Source: Anaeramoeba flamelloides
Lineage: Eukaryota; Metamonada; Anaeramoebidae
Reading direction: 5' to 3'
DNA: 64,000 nt
NCBI GenBank assembly: GCA_027625915.1
Contig: JANTQA010000029.1
Location: 9,796,001 to 9,860,000 of the forward strand
This document shows positions 22,698-32,700 of this stretch, in pieces (positions within the stretch are counted from its first letter, which is position 1; each line of letters starts with the position of its first letter). The notes under the pieces are model-generated. The model did not search any database. It saw only the letters and a list, made by a program, of their open reading frames with translations, and was not told where the DNA came from. The position numbers and the translations under genes are program-made.

Positions 22698-25600
22698 ATG
22701 TCTTCCGAACTTGACGAAGACTTTAATTTTTTTTCACTTGAAGAGCCAAACTTTTCAATGACACATTCCTCAACCACTTTTTCCAATTTTTCCGAAACTG
22801 ATAGTGATGATCATATCTCCAATCGTCACTTTTCGGCACGTTCGAGGCAAACTCGATTAGAAAGTCAAACTGAGGATGAAAGTGACGACAAAACAGACTC
22901 TTCTTCAATTACCCCAAATGAGTTAAAGAAACCAAATGTGTCTGATGAAGAGAAAACTTTTGATAATCCACAAGAAAGCAACGAGTATGCATCAAAAAAT
23001 GATTTGATTGGGAATGGGCCTGTTAGCCCTTCAATTGTTTCAAATTTTGATTCTTCTCCTTCTACTTTCACTTCCATTAAGAGTAGCACCAATTTAAAAC
23101 TTGTTTACAAAGAAAAAGAGGATCCAAAGCTACTACCTATTTATTCAATCTTCGATGAGAACATTTATTCAAAAGAAGAAAGCAACGAATTACAAAAACA
23201 GCTATGGAATGTGCAACTTCGGGAGAGTAACAAATTCAAAATTTGCTTTGTTTTTGGTTACGAGGGGAAAAAAGTGATTCCTTTATGCTTACAACAAATT
23301 CGGAAGACCATTTCCAAATTATTCCAAAGCCTGAAAAAAAATAATTTTTCATTAAATTTGAACATCGGGATCATTCTTTACAAGAGCTCCAAATATTCAT
23401 TTTCGAAAAGATATGATATCCACTATTTTGACAATAACCCAAATGAAATCGATCAAACATTAAAAGAAATTCAATCAAATTTCACTGATGATAGTACAAG
23501 CTCAACGTCATCATCATTTTCATCATCTACAACAACATACTCTTCAACGACAACGACATCAACAACTTCAAATTCTGAAGAGGAATCTTTCAGTTCCCAA
23601 GAAAGAAAAAAAAAGAGAAAGAAGAAGAAGAAGGAGAATAGGAAAAAGAAAAAAAAAAAAAAAAAAAAGCCCAAAATTAATGAATCCTTAGATTTGGTTG
23701 AAGTTTTAAAGATTCTTGTTAATTTTGATTGGAAAGGAGAAAACAAGGTGATCATTCATTTTAGTGATGGTAATCATTTTTCAACCTTTCGAACGGAGCA
23801 CGATTTGATCTCTTCGTTATGTTTAAAAAAAATTAATTATCATTACATTTCTTTTCAGAAAAAAATCGAGAAAAATATCTTAAAGTTTGAAGAGATTTAT
23901 AATAAGAGACAAGACAATTCGTCAACAAAAAATAAAAAGAAGAATAAAGGAAAAGGAAAAGGAAAAGGAAAAGGAAAAGGAAAAGGAAAAGGAAAAGGAA
24001 AAGGAAAAGGAAAAGGAAAAGGAAAAGGAAAAGGGACAGGGAAAGGGAAAGGGAAAGGGAAAGAATCAAAACAGGTAAAAGAAAAAACATCTCAAATTAA
24101 AGAGAAATTCAAAATCCATAAGCTCAAAAGCACAGATCAAATACCAAAGCAAATTCTGAAAATCATTAATATCCCAGGAATAAGATGGAGTGAAAGGAGA
24201 GGCTCAAGTGTGCTTTCTCCTAGCATTACAAACAAAACAATTTCGAGCCCGACATTTACCTTGGAAACAATCCAACAGAAATGGCACCCGATTATGAAAT
24301 TAAAAGTGCTTTTCATTGACGCGCAGACGACGAATTTGGAGGGCATAATCAATGGCACTGCGAAGCCAAATTGGCTGGTTACCGAAAAGAAGTTTTCCAT
24401 CTCAAGAGATTATTTTGATCGAGGGAGCTTTCGTGAGGTATACAATATGATAGATGAGAAGGGAAACCGCTTTGTGGCCAAATTCTTTCGAAAGAAGCAC
24501 AAAATAAAGAGCACCAAAAGATTGAAAAAGCTGTGCCGGAACGAATTAATTATTCAGTATGTGGCACGGGAATTGGCAAAGAAATTTAATGGGAAGAATC
24601 CCTTCCGATCTATTGACTTTTTGCAGGGCTTTTTGTGTGAGCTTCCACAGGCAACAAATAACTCCAATTCGATTGCCAATGAAATCCGTTTCCAGTATTG
24701 CCTTGCCGAGCCGTATCTCCAAGGCAAATATATCAAGTATTGCAACAACTTTGATATGAAATTACAGGCGGCGAAGTATACAACCACGTATTCCTTTGCG
24801 CATTTCACGTACGAGTACACTAACAAAAGGCTGATGGTTGTTGATTTGCAGGGCGTCGATGGCATTCTCACAGATCCGGCCATCCATTCAAATAATCGCA
24901 AAATGCCATTTAACAATGCAGACCTGAGGCAAAATGGCATCAAGGCGTTTTTTGAGAACCACATCTGCAGCTCGAGCTGCAAGTACTTGCATTTACCGAA
25001 ACGATCGCAGAACGGGAATAACATCTCGACAATTACCAACGAAACCAATTATTGGCACACGTATGAAATTGTGTGCCATAACATTTTTTGTAACGGCAAA
25101 CATTACATTTCTTCAAACAATTTTGATCCGATCAAGACTTATTATTGCTCCGCATGCGAAGAAAAAATTAAAAACAATGTCGAGCTGTACAAAATAAAAG
25201 CCAAAGTAAACAACAATAAGAAAAATGATCAAATCAGGATTCAAAAGAAAAATCAGAACAGTAATGTTCAGCTTCCTACAAACTTCTCATATACAAACAT
25301 TAAAGAAATAAATGCAAGCATCAATGCAAAAACATTAGAAATCAATTACCAAGGGATGAACGATGAAAAGGCCAGAATTATTCGATCCAATTACCCAATA
25401 TCAAAGGAAACATATAACTATTATTTTGAAACGACAGTCGTGGAAGCACAGTCGGATACAGTGGTCGGAGTCGGGTTAATACCCAAGGGCCATACCCTAG
25501 AAGGGATGGTTGGCTGGAAGGATTCAATTGGATACCATTCAGATGACGGCAGATTGTTTAAAGACTCTGGAACAGGGCAAGATTATGGACCCACTTATAA

Positions 25601-26588
25601 TAAAAATGATATAATTGGTTTATTTTTTGACAGAAAAAATGAAATTTTGTATTACACTAAAAATGGTGAGCACCTTGGCATTGCAGCCACGAGTTGTAAT
25701 TTATTTAAAGAGGAGTTATTCCCTTCCTTAAGTTTCCATACAGAGAAAATTACCGTACGTGTAAATTTTGGACAACAGCCTTTCCTATATAACCCAGAGA
25801 AACTTTCAAAGCTGCATAAGTTTGCTGTAATTGTTTGTAAAAAATGTAAAACATTAAATGTGTTGACTTGTCCAGAGCATGGGTTACTTAGCGTTAAACT
25901 CAGCTCGAAAGACACCAATTTTCAAAATTCCAGATATATCAACAATAGAAATATTATTTATACTGAAAATGAAAATGAGAATGAGAATGAAAATGAGAAT
26001 GTAAATAAAAATGAGAATGAGAATGAGAGTGAGAGTGAGAATGAGAATGAGAATGAGAATGAGAAGGAGAATGAGAACAAAACCAAGTATGAGAATGGGA
26101 ATGAGAATGACATAAATCTGAATCCTAAAATTTGTGCCTGTTGCTTTCATTGTCAATATTCAACACTACATGACATGGGCAATTTTATTTGTAATAATTC
26201 AGATTGCAAATGCAAATTATCAAATGAAAATATCAAGTTTTTACATATTTCAAAGAATGAAGCATTCTTTGGTGTTAACCATTTTCCAAAAAAAGAAAAA
26301 AAAATAAATCATATTTTCCTAGAATGTAAAAATTGCTCCAGTATTGTTTACACTGGTGACGAAGAAGGCAAACCCTTAACACATGCACAAAATGGCGAAA
26401 TAGTCACAAATGAAGGGGAAATTGTACCAATATCTGCTTATTATCTTTCTCTTTGGGATCACCGTAAACAAAATTGTAATCTAACAACACATGGAGTGAA
26501 TAAAATTTCAACTGTCATAACAAAGGACATTACTCAAAAAATTTATAAAAATTTACATTATTCTCCTCTTGTTTCTATTTTACATTAA
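22698..26588 (+). CDS. Alpha-kinase with split VWA, SPRY and Cys-rich tail
   Basis: Atypical Ser/Thr protein kinase, 1,296 aa, single exon. Residues 1-150 are acidic, Ser-rich and disordered. About 178-260 and 329-358 look like the two halves of a VWA-like domain (FKICFVFGYEG; VLKILVNFDWKGENKVIIHFSDG), the second matching the DWK...IIH block of VwkA-type kinases. They are split by a Ser/Thr, Glu and poly-Lys insert (about 265-325). Residues 417-456 are Lys-Gly repeats. About 560-770 is the alpha-kinase: RGSFREVYNM, FVAKFF (ATP lysine), SFAHFTYEYT, VVDLQGVDGILTDP, and zinc ligands IHS and NHICSSSCKYL, so it looks catalytically complete. About 870-1030 is a SPRY domain (YYFETTVVEA, VGVGLIPKG, GWKDSIGYHSDDGRLF). 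The tail has a CKKC...C block, Glu-Asn repeats (about 1088-1138) and another Cys cluster. The ATG follows an A-rich leader. The kinase-domain DNA is much more GC-rich than the flanks. Confidence 0.93.
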   Translation: MSSELDEDFNFFSLEEPNFSMTHSSTTFSNFSETDSDDHISNRHFSARSRQTRLESQTEDESDDKTDSSSITPNELKKPNVSDEEKTFDNPQESNEYASKNDLIGNGPVSPSIVSNFDSSPSTFTSIKSSTNLKLVYKEKEDPKLLPIYSIFDENIYSKEESNELQKQLWNVQLRESNKFKICFVFGYEGKKVIPLCLQQIRKTISKLFQSLKKNNFSLNLNIGIILYKSSKYSFSKRYDIHYFDNNPNEIDQTLKEIQSNFTDDSTSSTSSSFSSSTTTYSSTTTTSTTSNSEEESFSSQERKKKRKKKKKENRKKKKKKKKKPKINESLDLVEVLKILVNFDWKGENKVIIHFSDGNHFSTFRTEHDLISSLCLKKINYHYISFQKKIEKNILKFEEIYNKRQDNSSTKNKKKNKGKGKGKGKGKGKGKGKGKGKGKGKGKGKGTGKGKGKGKESKQVKEKTSQIKEKFKIHKLKSTDQIPKQILKIINIPGIRWSERRGSSVLSPSITNKTISSPTFTLETIQQKWHPIMKLKVLFIDAQTTNLEGIINGTAKPNWLVTEKKFSISRDYFDRGSFREVYNMIDEKGNRFVAKFFRKKHKIKSTKRLKKLCRNELIIQYVARELAKKFNGKNPFRSIDFLQGFLCELPQATNNSNSIANEIRFQYCLAEPYLQGKYIKYCNNFDMKLQAAKYTTTYSFAHFTYEYTNKRLMVVDLQGVDGILTDPAIHSNNRKMPFNNADLRQNGIKAFFENHICSSSCKYLHLPKRSQNGNNISTITNETNYWHTYEIVCHNIFCNGKHYISSNNFDPIKTYYCSACEEKIKNNVELYKIKAKVNNNKKNDQIRIQKKNQNSNVQLPTNFSYTNIKEINASINAKTLEINYQGMNDEKARIIRSNYPISKETYNYYFETTVVEAQSDTVVGVGLIPKGHTLEGMVGWKDSIGYHSDDGRLFKDSGTGQDYGPTYNKNDIIGLFFDRKNEILYYTKNGEHLGIAATSCNLFKEELFPSLSFHTEKITVRVNFGQQPFLYNPEKLSKLHKFAVIVCKKCKTLNVLTCPEHGLLSVKLSSKDTNFQNSRYINNRNIIYTENENENENENENVNKNENENESESENENENENEKENENKTKYENGNENDINLNPKICACCFHCQYSTLHDMGNFICNNSDCKCKLSNENIKFLHISKNEAFFGVNHFPKKEKKINHIFLECKNCSSIVYTGDEEGKPLTHAQNGEIVTNEGEIVPISAYYLSLWDHRKQNCNLTTHGVNKISTVITKDITQKIYKNLHYSPLVSILH
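23945..24063 (+). repeat. GGAAAA/GGGAAA hexamer array, in frame (Lys-Gly)n
   Basis: About 20 hexamer units keep the alpha-kinase frame and encode alternating Lys-Gly. The left part is uniform GGAAAA and the right part is GGGAAA. This is likely replication-slippage expansion between the VWA-like block and the kinase. Confidence 0.9.
25965..26110 (+). repeat. GAATGA/AATGAG hexamer array, in frame (Glu-Asn)n
   Basis: Hexamer repeat encoding Glu-Asn with Ser, Lys and Val variants, inside the alpha-kinase gene between two Cys-rich clusters. Length is a multiple of three, so the frame is kept. Confidence 0.85.
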
Positions 26589-27540
26589 TATTTTTTTTTT
26601 TTTTTTTATATATTTATATCAATTTGTCTTTAAAAAAAGTGTTACAATATTAAATTCTCTTATCAACAATTATAATCTATATTTATATTCTTTTTTTTTT
26701 TTTAATTATAAATAAAAATGGTTTTAATAAAAAAAGTAAAAAGTGTAATCAGATAAAATTTTTAATAAGAATTATTGTTCCTTTTCTTTTATTTTTTTAG
26801 GCTTGAAGCTTAACATGTAAAAAATTGTTGATTTTTAAAATTTTTTGTAAATTTAAGAATTAACTAACAACACGTATATATATATATATATATATATATA
26901 TTTGAAATTAGTTTATAAGCGAATAAAAATAAGCATTTGAAAATACACAAATAATATCTTAAAAACAATACTCTTATTGATATTATGCTTTTTTTTAATC
27001 AAAAAATCTAAGAAGGTTTTTAAAAACAGGTTAAAATTTTTATTATTTGAAAATATTTTCGTTTTTTTCAATAAATTTTCTTATTTTTAAAAAATGAAGA
27101 GAATAATATCAAGTTAAAATATTTAATTACTTTTTCCGTCAAATAATACTATTAATACCAATTTACATTTTAAAACCTTTTTATATGAAAGTTTTTAAAT
27201 GGTGGAGTAATTTGAACAAGATATATTATATATGATTTTTTTTCTAAATGTAGTAAATTGTAACAATTGTGACTTAGTGAGAAAATGTGGTTATCAGGAG
27301 TTTGCTAAAATATCACGAATTTCCATTTTTTCATGTATTTAGCATTATTCCTGAAAATATATTTACCAACTCAAAAATTTGTAATATAATTTTATCCTGT
27401 TCCAATAATTCTAAATCATAAAGCATCAGATATAAAATTTTTAGATATTTTTTTAAATTTTTATTTATTTTTAATTCATTTTTTAAGCATTAATTAAAAC
27501 TAAACATTATTCACAATTTATTATATCTTTTATTATGATT
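26589..27540. other. Intergenic, AT-rich; (TA)n tract
   Basis: A T-run follows the alpha-kinase stop and a (TA)n run lies at 26876-26900. Nothing else is recognised. Confidence 0.45.
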
Positions 27541-27544
27541 GTGT

Positions 27545-29445
27545 TAAATTTTACATTATCATGAGTTTTTCATTATTGTCTGAAACAATCCAGATTATCA
27601 GCAAAAAAAAAAAAAAAAACATATTGATTATTAACCCAAATAAAGATATAATTAAATTTATAAAAGATGGAAATTTTTTATTTATTCATAAATCTGGGTA
27701 TGTTAGAATTCCTTTAAATAACAGATCAATATCAATTAATAATACTTTCGCAAGTTTCTTTCTAAAACTTATTTCTAAAATATTATATTATTCTTGGAAT
27801 CTAGTTCAAGATTCTCAATTTAGTTTTTTAAAATTAAAATTGGATACAAGAATAACATTTATAAATTTACTATTTAACTCAAACAAAAACCATAAAAATA
27901 AAGACATTTTTATTTTCACAATGGATATTAAAAAAATCTTTTAAACTCTATTCGTTATATAATAGTTTTCTATACTCAATAAATATATTAAAAATGAAAA
28001 AATCAAAATTTATTTCGAAAAATATTATAAAAAAGAAGGAATACGATATTATCAATAAAGATTAACTTTCTCTTCCACAAATATTTGAATTTTCTGCCAC
28101 TTTTAATTGAAAAAATTACATATTTAGTTCATCATGTTCAAATGTTTGAAGATGATATAATTTTGATAATGGAAGGTACCAATCGAGAAATTGACAAAAA
28201 GTTATATATTAACTTTAAAATTATCCAAGAATTTGAAATGTATCCAAAATATTGATAAAAATTTAAAATCAAATCAATTATCCAAAATAACATATTTGTG
28301 CATTTCGATCGGAAACGAGAAAGTATTTAGAAAAAAACCTAAAAAAAGTACAAGATCTTTTTAAAAAAATAAAAAGATTTTTAACCCCACAAAATTTAGC
28401 TAATAATGTATAATTACAAATGTCTAAAGCAATATATATATTGGTCAATTCTTTTACAGCTTTGTAATTTTCAATCTAAATCAATAAAGATTTCAACATA
28501 ATAGATGTTAGGATAAATAAAATCATCAACAAAATTTATAAAAATAAATCCACATTCTCGGAGGATAATTTATTAAACTCAATAAAAAATAGAAGTTGTA
28601 AATATTTCGATACAGAAAAGAGAATTTAATAAAAAAGAAATTTAGATATTCAGGTTTTTGAACACAAAATCAAAAAATTAAAATTTTCAAAATAAGACAA
28701 TAAAAATATTAATTTGAAAAGTCGAGAGTTTAAAACATTAAATTCAATTCTTAATCAATTTAGAGAAAACTTAATAATCAATAGTTCTGGGTGGAAAAGT
28801 TAAGATTTTTTTGAAAATTATTAGATATAACAACAATATAAATAAAAACTCATATCAAGTTCTTTTTAATTTCAGAAATAAACAAAAAAATATTTAAATT
28901 TTCTTCAATTCTTTTAAATTCTGAAAAAACTAGGACATTTCGGAACTATTTTTATAATTTAATAAATAAACAGAAAATTTGATATAATCTTGTGATTAAG
29001 TTCGTAAAGTCAATAAAAAATAAAATTCAAAAAATTTATAAAATGGAAGGGTTCCACTTCACTTATTAAAACTAAGAAATTTCACAAATTATCAAAATAT
29101 ATGTTCTTATGTTTATGATAAGAATAAAATCAACACAAAAGATTGAATTTTATGTAAAAAACACTTTAACTTAGAAATAATTGAAGATATCGATCATTTT
29201 TTATGGGAATGCCCATCCTATTAAGTCAATCGAACAACTTTGAAATAAAGATTTGCTTCAAATTAACAAAAATAACAAGAATAATATCAAAGATATTATT
29301 CAAAAATAAAGAATCATTATTTATTTTGTCCTTAGTTAATGATAAATAGAATTATGATTCTTTATTGAAATTTCTATCCAAAAATTCAGAAATTAGGTCT
29401 GTAAGAGGAAATTAATTTCCTCCCTTCAAAATAAAAAAAAAAAAA
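27545..29445 (+). mobile_element. Decayed LINE (non-LTR retrotransposon) 3' part
   Basis: Reverse-transcriptase debris in order. The first frame (27561-27944) has KSGYVRIPLNNRSISINNTF and ends with the catalytic block FTMDIKKIF. After several stops and shifts come a weak FEDDIILI (the YADD-type motif, near 28147) and YLCISIGNEKVFRKKPKK (near 28290). Near 29190 lies HFLWECPSY, typical of LINE C-termini. The 3' end has a perfect 18-bp hairpin (29405-29422), CTCCCTTC and poly-A. It is 5'-truncated and has many breaks, so it is old. No intact protein is possible. It is probably the same lineage that donated the R10 tails. Confidence 0.75.
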
Positions 29446-29711
29446 ATTAAAATATGCAAAAACCTGATCAGAAAAAAATTTTAAAGAGAATCAAATAAAA
29501 TTTTGGGATTAAAGTTATTATTTTATCAAAAAATACTATGAGTAATTTTAAAATAAGTGTAAAAATTTGGTTAATATATACATTATTCAATTGATTTAAG
29601 GTTCCAAGCCAAGCTGTTTTAGAAACTAAATATTTCTACTTTTTTCAAATAAAAATATTATCATTTTTTAAATTTAAAAACAAAATTTAAAAAAGAGAAA
29701 AATTTTCTATT

Positions 29712-32700
29712 TTAGCAACAACCACCCGATTTGGGGTTTTCGAATTCTTCAGTTTGTTTATCTTGTTTGAGTTTTCCTTCATCAATTGTTTCTGTAGTTT
29801 TTAGTTTCCAAGTACCCTCTGAAAGGTTTCGGTAAATACGACTTGCAGTATTTAAAAATACATCAGATTCATTCTGACCAGTATTTGCGCTTGTAACTAT
29901 ATATTCTAATCCATTTTCTTCTGCAAAATTTTTACCTTCTTCATACTTTACCTCTCTTTCAGTAAAATCTATTTTGTTTCCAATTAAAATAAAAATTGTT
30001 TTTGATCCACAATATTTCTTGGCATCTTGTAACCAAATTCTTGATTCATTTAAAGTTTCTCTCCTATTATTATTTTTTTTTTTTTGTTTGTTTTTATTTT
30101 TATTATTATTTTTTTGTAATTATTAAATTTCAAGAAAAAAATATTCTCATTAATTTAAATAGTTATCTAAATAATATAAACCCCATTCCAAAAATTTGGA
30201 CACACCCAAAATAAAAAATCGACAAATAAAAACTCAATTTATTATATTTTTTCAAACCTAATATAAAGCAAAATTAAAGTAATCCATTATTAATGTTTTA
30301 ATAAGTAATCATTTTAATCCAAATAAAAGAAAAAAATATAAAACTCAAAAATAAAAACTGGCGTGTCCAAAATAATTAAACGAGCTGAACAAAAAATGTA
30401 TTGGTAAATATATTGAAATTTCACCAACAATTGTTGATCGATCAAATGATAAGATACCATCAAATAATTGTATGTGATTTTACAATTTAATAAACTCAAC
30501 ACTAACCTTCCATTAACCATCAAGAAAAAAATTCTAGATCTAACCAAACAGGATACTTAACTGGAAAAAAGGAAATGAAAACTAAAATAAAAAAGACAAA
30601 AAATCAAATAGTTTTGTAAAATTAAAATTATTTCCAAATTGAATTTAAAGTAGAGTATTGTTATTCTTTCAACTGTTTAAACTGTGTCCAATTTTTTGGA
30701 ATATAGTTTACATACATAGGCAATAACTTTGTTCAATATAAGTATTCCTCTTAATTTTGTATTCCCAATTTTATCAAAACAAAAATCTCCACTAACCTTG
30801 AATATTATTTCAAATATATATATATATATAGATATATATAAATTACCCAATTTTTTGGAAATACCTTATTGTTATTTTTTTAACTTTCATTCACGTTCCA
30901 TAATTAAGAATTATTGTTGAGAAAAGTTAAATTTAAAGAAAAAAGTCATATTTAGAAAAAATTATAAAATTGTTTTATTTTTACAAAATCTAATGACAAT
31001 TGATCAGCTTATTTCAAACCAGTTTAGTGTATATTTTGTTTTTATGAAATATTCAATATTAAATTTAAAAAAAAAAAATAAAGTAAAATGGAAGTGTATT
31101 CATTGTTTTTTATTGAGTTTTTTTTAAAAAAAAAAAATAAAGTAAAATGGAAGTACATTCATTGTTTTTTATTGAGTTTTTTTTAAAAAAAAAAATCAAA
31201 CCTTGATGTACCATAAACAATAAAAACACATGAAGCACCTCTATAATATGATCTTGTAACAGCTCGGAATTTTTCTTGTCCTAATAGTGATATTTATTCG
31301 GGTATTATTAAAAAGTACAAATGTTATTTAGATTTTGTATATATATAAATGAGGGAATTTTTGGAATAAAAGTTTGTAAAAACAAATAATTTATTGAAAT
31401 AAAAAATGAATTTTCAAAAGAAATTTGATATATCCAGAACTCAAATAAATAGTATTTAGCCAACTTGTTTTTTTTTTTTCATTTTTCCACCTGAAAATAT
31501 TATTTTTTCTTTAATACGAATTTTGTTTTCTTTCGGAACAAGGAAAAAATAAAATTTTGTACTCCTTTCGATTTTTTTTTACAATTGGGTTGCTATTCGA
31601 AAAAAATATTTTATCCTTTTTAATTTTTTCGATTTAAAGTTGAATTTTCGACTGATCATTAACAACCGATGAAGTTGAAGATATTTTTATTGTGATTAAA
31701 AAGGGTAAATTCTACCAATAAATGTATAAATTGTTGGTTAACAGTCCGTTAGAACATTATTGGTATATTTTTTGTAAAACAGATTTGACTTGTTTTTGGT
31801 GAATAGTTTATGGATTCAATTGTACAATTATTTTCTTTTTTATTGAAAAAAATCGTTTTCATAATTTGTATAATCTCAATAAAATTTTAAAATATTATTA
31901 AAAACATATAAATACGTTTTATTGTTTAAAAAATCATTTTTACCCTTGTTATATTTCATATTTCTTCTTGAAATTGGTCTTAAATAGTGTTAATCAAAAA
32001 AAGTACCATTTTTTTTTTTTCATTTTTTGGGAATATTTCAACTAACATATTTTGAATTAAATACTTTAGTGGTTATTTATTCAATGGATATAAACATTAA
32101 ACTGAATTTGGTGTTGACAATTAATGAATATCATCACTAACAAAGATTATTTTTTATGAAATGTAAACAAAAATGCCCCACTTTTTTGGAAATACCTGAC
32201 AACAATTTTCTGAATATTAATAATTAAAAATCTTGTCTAGTCTTGTTTTCATGTAAGGTATTTTTTTCCAAGACTATTTGTTTCAGGATATATCGAACAA
32301 AAGTTTCATACAACTTTCCAAAAAAATAATTTAAAAATCATGTAAAATTTCAATGATTTAATTCTGAAAAGAAGCTTAAAGTATTCGATTACCTTCTTTT
32401 AGAATTGGGGACTTGGGTGATTTAATGTAAAATTCGAGAGAGGTATTACTGTTTTTTAAAGGTCAAATGAAAATATTGATCTTTTTATTACAGTCAGTTT
32501 CAAATTTAAGAAGCAAACTTTCAACAAAATTTAAGTCACAAAAAAAATCTCAAAATAAAGGCACAAAATTCAAATTCTAGCAAAATTATTTGTGTAAAAA
32601 AAAATTCAAAAAATGTGCTTTAAATTAGGAATTTTTTTATATGATGTATTTTACGAAAAGACGAATTTAGTACCTTAATTTTCGATGAAAGTTTGTACTT

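Noticed and set aside
23833-24090. Phe/Leu-rich ORF on the minus strand
   Set aside because: It is the antisense shadow of the Lys-Gly hexamer array in the alpha-kinase gene.
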